From contig CALKZN010000012.1 in NCBI GenBank assembly GCA_938002995.1, positions 1 to 52,222 on the forward strand: 52,222 nt of DNA, given 5' to 3'. The position numbers and the translations under genes were made by a program. The stretch comes from an uncultured Arenicellaceae bacterium. GTDB lineage: Bacteria > Pseudomonadota > Gammaproteobacteria > Arenicellales > Arenicellaceae. Shown piece after piece: positions 27,459-39,384 of this stretch. Position 1 is the stretch's first letter. Every line of letters begins with the position of its first letter. The notes below the pieces were generated by a model, which was not told the DNA's origin, did no database searches, and worked only from the letters and a program-made list of their open reading frames with translations.

Positions 27459-28904
27459 TCAAAAACGGAAATAAATAAATGGGTTATACGATCCAGTAGC
27501 GATTTCCATCGACACTAGTGTAAAAATGGCAGCTAAAAGGGCGACTGTTCCCACAGTGCTAACAACGGGAGTTACTATCTTTATAGCCTCTTGATGAGAA
27601 ATCCGTGCTTTGATACTTGTTAATATCTGTTGATAAAGCGGCGTTGATAACAGTATGGCTACAACAAAAGTAACATAAAATTTTGTATCCAACTGAATAG
27701 CAATTTTTGTATGCAAGTCCCATGTGTCGGACAAGCTATACATAAATGATAAGTAATTTAGACTGATGTCTAATGTTTCTGCTCGAAAAAATACCCAAGC
27801 TGTGAGCACTATTAACAACACATATGCATGCTGGATAACTTTTGGCAAAGTTTGAAGCAGTACTCCCCAACGGCCCCGTTCAAGCACCAAAAAAGAACCA
27901 TGCAGTAGCCCCCAAATAACAAAGTTCCAGCTTGCGCCATGCCAAAGCCCACATATTAGGAAAACGATAAATAAGTTTCTAGCGGTCATAAACGTTCCAT
28001 TCCGATTGCCGCCAAGAGAGATGTATAAATAATCTCTAAACCAACGAGATAGTGATATATGCCATCGTTGCCAAAATTCTCGCACCGATTTTGCGATGTA
28101 AGGGAAGTTAAAATTTTCTAAAAACCGGAAACCTAGCATTCGGCCTAAGCCAATTGCCATATCTGAATAGCCTGAGAAGTCAAAATAGATTTGCAAGGCA
28201 TAACAGAGGATTCCAAGCCATGCCGTCAGCACTGTTAGTTCACTAGCGGGCAGTGAAAAAACTGAATCCGCTATATAACCCAGAGGATTCGCTATTAGCA
28301 TTTTCTTGCCTAAACCAAAGATAAAGCGTTCAACACCTGATGCGAATAATGTTAGCGTTTGAGCGCGTTTTTTAATTTGTTCAGCGACATCATGGTAGCG
28401 AACGATAGGCCCTGCAATCAGTTGTGGGAATAAAGCAATATAGAGCCCAACTGAAAAAATAGACTGCTGAGCTTTGTTTGTTTTGCGATATACATCAATC
28501 AAATAAGACATCGCTTGAAAGGTAAAGAAAGAGATACCTATTGGTAAATGGATCTCATTTGGCACACTCAACTGCTTATCGACACCTAGCATCAGGTTGA
28601 TGTTATTTAAGAGAAAAATACAATATTTAAAATAAAACAGCGGCAGCAAATTTAGCGCCAGCATAATGCCTAAAAGCAGTTTACGTCGGTGTTGCCAGAT
28701 TTCCGAATCGAGCAATCGTCCAAAGAAATAATTCCCGATAATGCTCAAAATCATCACGGCAACATATATGCCTTCGCCCCAAGCATAAAAAATTAGACTC
28801 GCAAATAACAGAAATAGATTGCGGAAACGTTGCCCAGCAAGCCAATGCCCTAAAAGTACTAAAGGCAAAAATAAGAATAAAAAAATTGCTGAAGAAAAAA
28901 CCAT
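27459..28904 (-). CDS. MBOAT-family O-acyltransferase (AlgI-like)
   Basis: A 481-aa polytopic inner-membrane protein starts with MVFSSAIFLFLFLPLVLLG, a typical AlgI beginning, which is why ATG 28904 is chosen over a TTG three codons upstream. The family segments REFWQRWHISLSRWFRDY and LWHGASWNFVIWG, with the conserved His of MBOAT enzymes, are present. It probably moves acetyl groups across the membrane for a polysaccharide. The AlgJ-like gene follows directly. No alginate synthesis genes lie in the window, so the polysaccharide modified is unknown. Confidence 0.92.
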   Translation of the reverse strand: MVFSSAIFLFLFLPLVLLGHWLAGQRFRNLFLLFASLIFYAWGEGIYVAVMILSIIGNYFFGRLLDSEIWQHRRKLLLGIMLALNLLPLFYFKYCIFLLNNINLMLGVDKQLSVPNEIHLPIGISFFTFQAMSYLIDVYRKTNKAQQSIFSVGLYIALFPQLIAGPIVRYHDVAEQIKKRAQTLTLFASGVERFIFGLGKKMLIANPLGYIADSVFSLPASELTVLTAWLGILCYALQIYFDFSGYSDMAIGLGRMLGFRFLENFNFPYIAKSVREFWQRWHISLSRWFRDYLYISLGGNRNGTFMTARNLFIVFLICGLWHGASWNFVIWGLLHGSFLVLERGRWGVLLQTLPKVIQHAYVLLIVLTAWVFFRAETLDISLNYLSFMYSLSDTWDLHTKIAIQLDTKFYVTFVVAILLSTPLYQQILTSIKARISHQEAIKIVTPVVSTVGTVALLAAIFTLVSMEIATGSYNPFIYFRF

Positions 28905-29005
28905 ATTATTCAATGTATTGAGGCAAGTGCTAATTCTATAGCAAATTAATCCTTTGTATTAGCCAAGTATATTCCATTATTTTATTTCTATGCCTTATTT
29001 AGTCC

Positions 29006-29039
29006 AATAAAAAACCCAGCATAAGCTGGGTTTTTTATT
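29006..29039 (-). terminator. Terminator of the ATP synthase operon
   Basis: A perfect 15-bp stem (29006-29020 with 29025-29039, loop ATAA, core ACCCAGC/GCTGGGT) lies 18 bp past the atpC stop. The stem ends in T-rich sequence in both orientations. Confidence 0.9.
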
Positions 29040-29056
29040 TAAAGCTTCAGAAGAAC

Positions 29057-29473
29057 TTATCTAAGCTTCTTCAATTTTTTCAGTGCTGACAGTTGCGCTG
29101 CTGCTTGAGCTAATTCAGCTTTAGCTTTCGCGTAATTCATATCTGCAGTAGTATCTTTCAAGGCTTGTTCAGCTTTTCGTTGTGCTTCTAGAGCTGCTGC
29201 TTCGTCAATATCATCAGCACGCATTGCAGTATCAGAAAGAACTGTTACCACTTTTGGTGTGATTTCTAAAATACCGCCTGAAACATAAATAACTTCTTCT
29301 TCGCCGCCTTCAAGCATCAAACGAACATCGCCAGCTTTCAAACGCGTTAGCATCGGAGTGTGCTGTGGATAGATACCCACATCACCTGCCTCAGCAGTGG
29401 CAATCAGCATAGTCGCTTCACCAGAGAAAATTTCTCGCTCAGCACTAACAACTTCAACACGCATAGTACTCAT
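29057..29473 (-). CDS. atpC: ATP synthase F1 epsilon subunit
   Basis: The epsilon subunit (138 aa, E. coli 139) links the rotor to the c-ring and inhibits ATP hydrolysis. The N-terminal beta-sandwich with GDVGIYPQHTPMLT and YVSGGILEITP and the C-terminal helical hairpin rich in Ala and Lys are evident. The start is ATG 29473; ATG 29464 (MRVEVVSAE) is possible. It is the last gene of the operon and is unusually far (141 bp) from atpD because of the palindromic insertion described separately. Confidence 0.97.
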   Translation of the reverse strand: MSTMRVEVVSAEREIFSGEATMLIATAEAGDVGIYPQHTPMLTRLKAGDVRLMLEGGEEEVIYVSGGILEITPKVVTVLSDTAMRADDIDEAAALEAQRKAEQALKDTTADMNYAKAKAELAQAAAQLSALKKLKKLR

Positions 29474-29514
29474 ATTTGTACCTTCTTAAAATTACAGCTA
29501 TTAAATCTGGTGGG

Positions 29515-29614
29515 TAATTTTTTCTAAGACAAGGCGCGGTAAAGCGAAGAAGAGGGCGCGTGCATTAGTACGCAACCGATTCGAGCATTTACCGCAACGC
29601 AGTATTAGGTAAAA

Positions 29615-29617
<3 letters not shown>
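29515..29617. repeat. Imperfect palindromic element between atpD and atpC
   Basis: The outer arms (29515-29530 and 29602-29617) match at 13 of 16 positions. Within them GCGGTAAA (29536-29543) pairs with TTTACCGC (29588-29595), and the centre has GCGT/ACGC pairs. The right arm reaches into the atpD stop codon. Other spacings in the operon are about 1-80 bp, so this looks like an inserted intergenic repeat (REP-like). Confidence 0.55.
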
Positions 29618-30994
<1,377 letters not shown>

Positions 30995-31064
30995 TTTTGG
31001 TTTCCTCTTAAGCTTAATCTCTTAAATTACTATTCTTAAATACTTTCGTTTCTACAAATAAGGC

Positions 31065-31931
31065 TTAAACAGCCGCTGCACCTGAGACGATTTCAGAAAT
31101 TTCCTGAGTAATCGCTGCTTGACGTGCTTTGTTGTATACCAACTGCAATTCTTTAATCAAATCACCGGCATTGTCTGTCGCAGACTTCATCGCAATCATT
31201 CGAGCTGATTGTTCGCAAGCTACGTTCTCAACAACACTTTCGTAAATTTGTGACTCGACATAACGTTTCAAGACAACATCTAAAACGGGCTTAGCTTCTG
31301 GTTCATAGATGTAGTCAAAAAGAGCAGGTACTTCTTCAGCGGCAGCCGCATCAGCAGAGACGGGCAATAATTGTTGCACGGTCGGTTGCTGAGTCATTGT
31401 GTTAACAAAGTTGTTTGATACTACATAAAGGCGGTCAATTTTGCCTTCTTCATAAGCATCTAGCATCACCTTGATTGCGCCGACTAAATCCGCCATGTTT
31501 GGGGCATCACCATAGTGCGATGCTTCAGAAACAACATTTGCACCTTGACGGCGAAAATATCCCAAAGATTTTGAACCGATACATGCAACATCAATTTCAA
31601 CACCTTTACTGTCCCATTCAACTAGCTCAGTCATTACTTTACGGAAAACATTGATATTCAAACCACCGCATAAGCCGCGATCTGAACTCACCACAATATA
31701 ACCAACACGTTTTGCTTCACGTTCAATTGTAAAAGGATGCTTATATTCCAAATTTGCTTTTGAAATATGTGCGACTACAGAACGAATTTTTTCAGCATAC
31801 GGTCGAGCCTCAAGCATACGATCTTTAGCTCTACGCATTTTACTAGCGGCAACCATTTCCATTGCCTTAGTAATTTTCTGAGTGCTTTGAACGCTCTTGA
31901 TTTTATCTTTAACTTCTTTGCCGCCAGCCAT
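31065..31931 (-). CDS. atpG: ATP synthase F1 gamma subunit
   Basis: This is the rotor shaft of F1, 288 aa (E. coli 287). The N-terminal [31 protein letters not shown] and C-terminal [17 protein letters not shown] helices that form the coiled-coil shaft are conserved, as is [11 protein letters not shown] in the Rossmann-like middle. It lies between atpA and atpD with short gaps (53 and 70 bp), as in the standard operon. Confidence 0.97.
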   Translation of the reverse strand: MAGGKEVKDKIKSVQSTQKITKAMEMVAASKMRRAKDRMLEARPYAEKIRSVVAHISKANLEYKHPFTIEREAKRVGYIVVSSDRGLCGGLNINVFRKVMTELVEWDSKGVEIDVACIGSKSLGYFRRQGANVVSEASHYGDAPNMADLVGAIKVMLDAYEEGKIDRLYVVSNNFVNTMTQQPTVQQLLPVSADAAAAEEVPALFDYIYEPEAKPVLDVVLKRYVESQIYESVVENVACEQSARMIAMKSATDNAGDLIKELQLVYNKARQAAITQEISEIVSGAAAV

Positions 31932-31984
31932 AAGTATTCTCTATTAATTATTAGTCAATGATCATTAATGATAATAACTAATGA

Positions 31985-33526
31985 TTACCAGCTACCATTT
32001 TTTTTGAAATCTGCTAAAGCTTCATTCAAACCAGCAGTAACTTCGTCAGTCAATTTTGGTGCTTTGTTAATTCCATCAATCAACGATTCGAAGTTTGATT
32101 TCATATGGGCTTGCATAGCCGCTTCAAAAGCGCCAATTTGCTTGGTATCAACATCATCAAAGAAACCTTCATTTACAGCAAACAATGTTACTGCCATTTC
32201 AGCTACTGACATTGGTGAGTATTGGCCTTGCTTCATCAATTCAGTTACACGTTCACCACGAGATAACTGTGCACGAGTCGCTTCATCTAAATCAGATGCG
32301 AACTGTGAGAAAGCTGCCAATTCACGATATTGCGCAAGTGCTAAACGAACACCACCACCTAATTTCTTAATGATGTTTGTTTGTGCTGCACCACCTACAC
32401 GAGATACAGAAAGACCTGGATCTACTGGAGGACGAATACCTGAGTTAAACAAATCTGATTCCATGAAAATCTGACCATCAGTAATTGAAATCACGTTTGT
32501 AGGTACGAACGCCGAAACGTCACCTGCTTGTGTTTCAATAATAGGTAGGGCAGTCAATGAACCTGTTTTACCTTTAACACCACTCAAACGCTCAACTTCT
32601 TTTTCATTGATGCGCGCAGCGCGTTCAAGAAGACGTGAGTGTAAGTAGAATACGTCACCAGGATATGCTTCACGACCTGGAGGACGACGTAACAATAACG
32701 ATACTTGACGATAAGCCCAAGCTTGTTTTGTCAAATCATCATAGACGATAAGAGCATCTTCACCTTTATCGCGAAAGTATTCGCCCATTGAACAACCTGA
32801 ATAAGGCGCAATGAATTGTAGTGCCGCTGAGTCAGACGCGTTTGCCGCAACAATAATTGTGTGTGCTAAAGCATCATGTTCTTCAAGTTTACGAACAACC
32901 GCCGCAACTGATGATGCTTTTTGACCAATAGCGACGTAAACACATTTAACACCTGTGCCTTTTTGATTGATAATCGCATCAATCGCAACAGCTGTTTTAC
33001 CTGTTTGACGGTCACCAATGATTAGTTCACGCTGGCCTCGGCCAATTGGAACCATCGCATCGATTGATTTGAAACCCGTTTGCATTGGTTGATCAACACC
33101 TTGACGTTCAATTACGCCTGGTGCGATTTTTTCAATCGGTGCAGTTTCAGCTGTTTCAATTGCGCCTTTGCCATCAATGGGTTGACCCAATGAGTTAACA
33201 ACGCGACCAAGAAGGGCTTCGCCGACTGGTACTTCAAGAATACGACCAGTACATTTAACTGTGTCGCCTTCAGAAATACCTTTGTAATCACCAAGGATTA
33301 CCGCACCAACTGAGTCTTGCTCAAGGTTTAGTGCAAGTCCAAAGATTCCACCAGGGAATTCCAACATCTCGCCTTGCATTGCTTCGGCTAGACCGTGAAC
33401 ACGGGCGATACCATCAGTCAAACTAACGACCACACCTTCGGTGCGAGCTTCAGCTGACGCTTCAAAATTTTTGATCCTATCTTTAATCAGACTACTGATT
33501 TCAGAAGGGTTTAATTGTGCTGTCAT
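31985..33526 (-). CDS. atpA: ATP synthase F1 alpha subunit
   Basis: This is the non-catalytic nucleotide-binding subunit, 513 aa, the same as in E. coli. It shows the P-loop GDRQTGKT, the segment [24 protein letters not shown], and the conserved sequence around the arginine finger, [22 protein letters not shown] (in part [10 protein letters not shown]). The N-terminal [14 protein letters not shown] is a typical beginning. The frame is intact throughout, unlike atpD two genes downstream. Confidence 0.98.
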   Translation of the reverse strand: MTAQLNPSEISSLIKDRIKNFEASAEARTEGVVVSLTDGIARVHGLAEAMQGEMLEFPGGIFGLALNLEQDSVGAVILGDYKGISEGDTVKCTGRILEVPVGEALLGRVVNSLGQPIDGKGAIETAETAPIEKIAPGVIERQGVDQPMQTGFKSIDAMVPIGRGQRELIIGDRQTGKTAVAIDAIINQKGTGVKCVYVAIGQKASSVAAVVRKLEEHDALAHTIIVAANASDSAALQFIAPYSGCSMGEYFRDKGEDALIVYDDLTKQAWAYRQVSLLLRRPPGREAYPGDVFYLHSRLLERAARINEKEVERLSGVKGKTGSLTALPIIETQAGDVSAFVPTNVISITDGQIFMESDLFNSGIRPPVDPGLSVSRVGGAAQTNIIKKLGGGVRLALAQYRELAAFSQFASDLDEATRAQLSRGERVTELMKQGQYSPMSVAEMAVTLFAVNEGFFDDVDTKQIGAFEAAMQAHMKSNFESLIDGINKAPKLTDEVTAGLNEALADFKKNGSW

Positions 33527-33565
33527 GACAATCTATACCTCAGGCTATTCTTTGTAAATAACGCT

Positions 33566-34099
33566 CTAGCTGAGAGCGATAGCTAATTTTTCTACCCGAC
33601 CTCTCGCCGAGCCATCAATTACCAAATCACCGGCTTTCACAATGGCGCCGCCGATCAAACTTTCATCTACCGTCTCTACTAGAGACACTACAACACCCAA
33701 ACGAGCTTGAAGTGCTTCTGTTAAGTTGGTTTTTTGGCCAGCACTCAATGGACGTGCTGTCAAAACTTCCGCTTCAATAGATTTACGAGATTCAGCCAGC
33801 AATAGTGCATATTGCTGTTGAACATCTGGCAGTGCTTCCAGTCGGCCATTGTGCGTTAATAACTTCACGAAGTTATTACCACCTTCAGGTAACTTGTCAC
33901 CCAGAACACCAAGAACTAATTCTTCTATCTGTTCAGGTTTCACTTGCGGTGAATTCACCGCTTTACCAAATTCTTCATCTTCTGCAATTGCTGATAATGA
34001 CTCTAGAACTAGGCTCCAATCATCTTGATTGCCTGTTTCTGTCGCGAGATCAAAAACCGCCTTTGCGTAAGGTCGTGCGATAGATGCGTTATCTGCCAT
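33566..34099 (-). CDS. atpH: ATP synthase F1 delta subunit
   Basis: The 177-aa delta subunit (E. coli 177) joins the top of F1 to the b-subunit stalk. The N-terminal helical bundle begins ASIARPYAKAVFDLA, and the C-terminal segment LIGGAIVKAGDLVIDGSARG is diagnostic. Its ATG is 1 bp after the atpF stop, consistent with coupled translation to keep subunit ratios. Confidence 0.97.
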   Translation of the reverse strand: MADNASIARPYAKAVFDLATETGNQDDWSLVLESLSAIAEDEEFGKAVNSPQVKPEQIEELVLGVLGDKLPEGGNNFVKLLTHNGRLEALPDVQQQYALLLAESRKSIEAEVLTARPLSAGQKTNLTEALQARLGVVVSLVETVDESLIGGAIVKAGDLVIDGSARGRVEKLAIALS

Positions 34100-34100
34100 G

Positions 34101-34580
34101 TTATTTGGCCTTTAACTGTGTAATAAGATCTTCCAACAAACCATCGTGCGCTTTGTCGTCAATCTCTTTGTTAATAATCTTGCTTGCGCCTGCAACTGCC
34201 AATGTAGAAACTTGTTTACGTAACTCTTCACGAGCACGATTAGTTTCTTGGTCAACTTCTGCTTGAGCGGCCGTAATAATACGTTCACCTTCAGATTTTG
34301 CTTTGTCTTTCGCTTCTGCCTCAACTGAATTTCCACGCTTTTCAGCGTTTGAAACAATTTCTGCAGCTTGCGATTTTGCGGAAGAAACAAGTTTTTCAGC
34401 TTCTTTCTTCGCAATTTCTTCAGCTTGTTGACCTTTTTCTGCTGCTGCTAAGCCATCTGCGATGCGTTGTTGGCGCTCCATAATGGGCCCCATCATCATT
34501 GGCCATACAAATTTTTTGCAGAACCATACAAAGATAAAGAACGCTATCGTTTGCCCTAATAGGGTTGCATTGATATTCAT
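34101..34580 (-). CDS. atpF: ATP synthase F0 b subunit
   Basis: This 159-aa stator subunit has one N-terminal membrane helix (MNINATLLGQTIAFFIFVWF) with the conserved FVWP after it, then a long charged helix that dimerises as the peripheral stalk. It is a single b subunit, with no b' paralogue nearby. E. coli b is 156 aa. The position between atpE and atpH is standard. Confidence 0.97.
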   Translation of the reverse strand: MNINATLLGQTIAFFIFVWFCKKFVWPMMMGPIMERQQRIADGLAAAEKGQQAEEIAKKEAEKLVSSAKSQAAEIVSNAEKRGNSVEAEAKDKAKSEGERIITAAQAEVDQETNRAREELRKQVSTLAVAGASKIINKEIDDKAHDGLLEDLITQLKAK

Positions 34581-34647
34581 GGTCGTTTCTCTAGCGTTAA
34601 CGTTAAAAGGTTATTAATGTGTTAATTCCGTTGCTTGATGCGAGGAA

Positions 34648-34929
<282 letters not shown>

Positions 34930-34987
34930 CTAAATAGTTTTGAGTCTAATAGTTAAGATAAAAGTAAATAATTTAATCACTAATAAT

Positions 34988-35932
<945 letters not shown>

Positions 35933-35991
35933 TTAGATTTTCGAATACTTATTTTCTTTATTTTGCTTTTTTTAGTTGTTGCTTTTCTTCG

Positions 35992-36345
35992 TTAATCTTT
36001 GAGAAAAGGCAAACACAACCAATTTAAAAACGTTGCAAATGAGTAAGCCAATATAAATGGCATGAACTCAATTTCGATCAGATTATAGACCAAAATAAAC
36101 ATAGCAAATGTGAATGCTATTTTTAACGCCTCACTCCGATAAAATTGCCGCAGTATTTGTTTCGGGTCGTCAGCATGTCTTCCAAAGAATAACTTGCCAG
36201 CAAAAAACAAATTTGCGGCGGCACAGATTAAGCCGCCAAGCAACGCTGAAAAGCCGTGCGATCCAGTCCAAATGAAAGTGACCACAACAGAGAAAATTAG
36301 CGTAAATAGGAATTGGATAAGCGACAGTTTTGTGACAACAGTCAT
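35992..36345 (-). CDS. atpI: ATP synthase accessory protein AtpI
   Basis: This is the first gene of the operon, 117 aa with four hydrophobic segments and no catalytic motif. AtpI-type proteins help c-ring assembly or Mg2+ handling; the sequence is poorly conserved, so the assignment rests on position (just before atpB, after the promoter), size and membrane topology. A Shine-Dalgarno GGAGAG lies upstream of its ATG (36351-36356). Confidence 0.85.
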   Translation of the reverse strand: MTVVTKLSLIQFLFTLIFSVVVTFIWTGSHGFSALLGGLICAAANLFFAGKLFFGRHADDPKQILRQFYRSEALKIAFTFAMFILVYNLIEIEFMPFILAYSFATFLNWLCLPFLKD

Positions 36346-36371
36346 AAGCTCTCCAACTACCTGCGCGCGGC

Positions 36372-36400
36372 AGTATAATCTGCGATTAACAAATAATCAA
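36372..36400 (-). promoter_or_regulatory. Promoter of the atp operon
   Basis: On the minus strand, TTGATT (36395-36400) and TATACT (36372-36377) are 17 bp apart, close to the sigma-70 consensus. They lie about 27 bp before the atpI start. A leader of about 20 nt with GGAGAG follows. Confidence 0.6.
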
Positions 36401-36460
36401 CAGGGTCAAGAAACATTATTCCTATCATTTTTAAATACGTAGTTACCCTTAGTTAAAGGA

Positions 36461-37363
36461 TTATTTAATTTTTTTCAAAATCCCATCTAAAGCTGACAAA
36501 CTTGAATAGCTGATAATCAGTTTTCCTTTGCCTTTTTTATCTTGGATTGTAACGTCAGCTTGAAGCTTATTTGATAACTCGTCTTCAAGATGTTTGATGT
36601 CAGGATCGACTTTTGCTGTTTTGTTTTTTTGTCCTTCTTGATGAGACGCTTGCTTAATCAAGGCTTCTGTTTGACGCACTGACAATTGCTTACTCACAAT
36701 CGATTCTGCGACTGCATATTGTTGTTCTTTAGGTAATGCCAATAATGCTCTTGCATGACCCATTTCAAGCTTTCTAGCAAACACAAGTTCCTTAACCCGT
36801 TCTTCAAGTGCTAATAACCTTAATAAATTTGTGACTGCAGAACGAGAACGTCCAACATGATCAGCGACTTGTTGATGCGTTAGTTCAAATTCATCCATCA
36901 ATCGATGCAGGCCAACCGCTTCTTCAATTGGGTTTAAGTTTTCGCGCTGAATATTTTCAATCAGAGCAACCGCTAAGGTCGCTTCATCGGGAATATCCCG
37001 AATGATGACTGGGACTGTATCTAGCTGCGCAATTTGCGATGCGCGCCAGCGTCGTTCACCGGCAATGATCTCGAATTGATCTTTGGCTTTTTTGCCTGGC
37101 GCCGGCCTAACTAAAATAGGCTGAAGAACTCCTTGAGCACGAATTGAATCAGCTAGCTCTTGTAAAGAGTCATCATCCATATGTGAGCGAGGTTGGTAAA
37201 CACCGCGCTGCAATTTCTCAATTGGCAACTTCGCTAAACGGTCACCTTGCCATTGGCCAGATGCAGACCCTGTTGCCTCTGATGAGTCTTTGTTAGCGGC
37301 AGGACTGATATCACCTAGCAGTGCATCTAAGCCTCGACCTAATTTTTTCTTTTTTGTTGCCAT
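36461..37363 (-). CDS. parB: Chromosome partitioning protein ParB
   Basis: This 300-aa CTP-dependent DNA clamp loads at parS sites. The N-terminal Lys-rich start KKKKLGRGLDALLGD, the ParB box (VYQPR, then AGERRWRASQIA), the helix-turn-helix (VADHVGRSRSAVTNLLRLL) and a C-terminal dimerisation helix are present. It directly follows parA with 55 bp between. Two perfect parS sites lie about 13 kb away, near gyrB. Confidence 0.97.
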   Translation of the reverse strand: MATKKKKLGRGLDALLGDISPAANKDSSEATGSASGQWQGDRLAKLPIEKLQRGVYQPRSHMDDDSLQELADSIRAQGVLQPILVRPAPGKKAKDQFEIIAGERRWRASQIAQLDTVPVIIRDIPDEATLAVALIENIQRENLNPIEEAVGLHRLMDEFELTHQQVADHVGRSRSAVTNLLRLLALEERVKELVFARKLEMGHARALLALPKEQQYAVAESIVSKQLSVRQTEALIKQASHQEGQKNKTAKVDPDIKHLEDELSNKLQADVTIQDKKGKGKLIISYSSLSALDGILKKIK

Positions 37364-37418
37364 TATTTCGTAATATTGAAAACTATTTAAAGTAATAAAT
37401 TATGTTGGTTAAAAATTT

Positions 37419-38180
37419 CTATGCCACCATTTCAGCAGCAAGCGCAAGATACGCTAAAGCACCTTTGGAGCTCTTATCATAAAGCAATACCGGCTGGCCA
37501 TAACTAGGCGCCTCCGCAAGACGAATATTTCTTGGAATAACCGTCTTGTAAACCTTATTGCCAAAATGTGCTTCAAGCTGGTCTGAGACCTCACCCGCTA
37601 GACTATTACGCGTATCGAACATTGTTCGCAGCAAGCCTTCAATTTGCAAATCTGGATTTAAGGTGTCGCGGATTTTCTTAATCGTATCAACTAATGAGCT
37701 TAAACCTTCCAATGCAAAATATTCGCACTGCATAGGGATGATGACACTATTTGCAGCCACCATGGCGTTAATTGTTAGAACATTTAATGCAGGAGGACAA
37801 TCAATAAAAATATAATCGTAGTCTTCAAGGACTTTTTTCAAAGCATTTTTTAGACGTAATTCACGGCCAATTTCATTGAGCAAACCCACTTCAGCTCCAG
37901 CCAAATCACCATCTGAAGGGACTACAGCAAAGCCCGCTTCAACAGTAATAACAGCCTCTTTTATTAGCATTCCATCAACAAGCACATCATAAATTGATTG
38001 CTCATATTCTCCCTTACGCACACCGCTACCAACAGTACCATTACCCTGTGGATCTAAGTCAATCAACAACACGCGTTTGCCAACTCTCGCTAAACTAGCG
38101 GCAACATTAATACTCGTGGTTGTTTTGCCAACTCCACCTTTTTGGTTGGTGACCGCAATCACTTTTGCTGTTTTTGACAT
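37419..38180 (-). CDS. parA: Chromosome partitioning ATPase ParA
   Basis: This is a Soj-type Walker ATPase of 253 aa. The deviant Walker A motif KGGVGKTTTS is at residues 14-23, with the switch LIDLDPQGNGT and Walker B FIDCPPAL. There is no N-terminal helix-turn-helix, so it is the chromosomal type. It drives origin segregation with ParB. The usual neighbour rsmG is separated from it here by a 575-bp stretch carrying a cupin-like gene. Confidence 0.97.
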   Translation of the reverse strand: MSKTAKVIAVTNQKGGVGKTTTSINVAASLARVGKRVLLIDLDPQGNGTVGSGVRKGEYEQSIYDVLVDGMLIKEAVITVEAGFAVVPSDGDLAGAEVGLLNEIGRELRLKNALKKVLEDYDYIFIDCPPALNVLTINAMVAANSVIIPMQCEYFALEGLSSLVDTIKKIRDTLNPDLQIEGLLRTMFDTRNSLAGEVSDQLEAHFGNKVYKTVIPRNIRLAEAPSYGQPVLLYDKSSKGALAYLALAAEMVA

Positions 38181-38318
38181 GCACGTGTTCCTTAAAATTA
38201 TTTTTATCTAAAATCACCGCGACTTTTTTATTAACTCTGTGTCGCTAAGCGCGCGGCCGCATAGGTTACCAAATTTACGTAAGTTGAACACCCAGAAACC
38301 TGTTTTAATATAGTTCGA

Positions 38319-38735
38319 TCATTCTTCGCCGCAACCGGCACCGGTTTTCTGGCCATCTGCCGAGGTAAAATCTTTCCAGTGTTTCCAGCCTTGTGGACAA
38401 TGAAACCCCCATTCACGTTCTTTTTTAAACGTGAAAAATAAAGTATATGCAAAGCGACTTTTTAAGATAATACGGTGTGCATATTCAGCATTTCTGTACT
38501 TAGGCAAAAACCACCAAAGACGATAGGTTTTATGTTTAGCCACTTCATGCAAATTGCCCCACACCAGAATACTGACACTTTTCCATGGATGATCGTGCAA
38601 GGCACGATCATCATCACTGCCTGCATAGCGATGAAGATATACGTTCCATCCACCATGTTTGCGACGCAAATGCCAGCGTTGCATATATTCATCGCCGATT
38701 ATTTCATCGGGCTTTCGGATTCTGAGGTTTAGCAT
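38319..38735 (-). CDS. Conserved protein with cupin-like HDHPW motif, function unknown
   Basis: This 138-aa cytoplasmic protein is rich in Trp, His and Arg. It contains ALHDHPWKSVSILVWG followed by a second part with RIILKSRFAYTLFFTFKK and WGFHCPQGWKHW. The HxHxW pattern and length suggest a single cupin barrel that may bind a metal, and similar proteins occur in bacteria and phages; I cannot name a reaction. It starts 19 bp after the rsmG stop and is separated from parA by 138 bp, so it may be an insertion into this otherwise conserved cluster. Local composition is somewhat more GC-rich. Confidence 0.7.
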   Translation of the reverse strand: MLNLRIRKPDEIIGDEYMQRWHLRRKHGGWNVYLHRYAGSDDDRALHDHPWKSVSILVWGNLHEVAKHKTYRLWWFLPKYRNAEYAHRIILKSRFAYTLFFTFKKEREWGFHCPQGWKHWKDFTSADGQKTGAGCGEE

Positions 38736-38754
38736 AAGGCTATAAGAAGTATCT

Positions 38755-39375
38755 TTAAGGTTTGAACGTTAACAAATGACGCTCGCCAATAAAATTAGGT
38801 AATTCTAAGACTTGTGTACTTATAGGTGACATTGCTTGTGATTGTTTTAACTCTTCAAGTTCATCAAGAGGAAATTGGCCCTTCATCGCCAACCATTCAC
38901 CATCTTCAGCAACAAGATGTTTTGTCCAGTCAATAAAATTATTTAAGCTAGCAAAAGCCCGTGACACTATCTGGTCAAATGGTGTTTCTGTCTTATATTT
39001 TTCTACCCTTGAATGTATTGCATGAAAGTTATCTATGCCTAAATTTGATGCTGCTAATATTTGGAATTGTATTTTTTTGCCTCGCGTATCTATTGATGAC
39101 ACTTGAATGTCTGGACGCATAATCGCAATAACCACTCCTGGAAAACCTGCTCCACTCCCAACATCTAACAAAGTAGGGCCTTTAATAGATTTTAAAATTG
39201 ATAATGAATCCAATAAATGCAAATTAATCATCGCGTATGGATCGGTGATTGCCGTTAAATTATGCGTGTTGTTCCATTTAACCAACAAGCCTAAATAATC
39301 CAATAATTTCTGCACTTGTTGTTCAGAGGCTTCTATAGACAAACTTTCCAGCCCTGACTCTAAACTTTTACGCAT
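38755..39375 (-). CDS. rsmG: 16S rRNA (guanine527-N7)-methyltransferase RsmG (GidB)
   Basis: This 206-aa SAM-dependent methyltransferase (E. coli 207 aa) methylates G527 of 16S rRNA. The SAM motif LLDVGSGAGFPG is at about 69-80, with WNNTHNLTAI before it and VSRAFASLNNF later. It is 9 bp from the mnmG stop, in the classic mnmG-rsmG operon. Confidence 0.97.
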   Translation of the reverse strand: MRKSLESGLESLSIEASEQQVQKLLDYLGLLVKWNNTHNLTAITDPYAMINLHLLDSLSILKSIKGPTLLDVGSGAGFPGVVIAIMRPDIQVSSIDTRGKKIQFQILAASNLGIDNFHAIHSRVEKYKTETPFDQIVSRAFASLNNFIDWTKHLVAEDGEWLAMKGQFPLDELEELKQSQAMSPISTQVLELPNFIGERHLLTFKP

Positions 39376-39384
39376 AGTGAAGGT

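Noticed and set aside
31968-32474. 168-aa plus-strand frame across the end of atpA
   Set aside because: It is antisense to a fully conserved atpA and resembles no protein family.
38182-38187. CACGTG beside the parA start as a possible parS
   Set aside because: Only the six central bases match; the flanks of the parS palindrome are absent.
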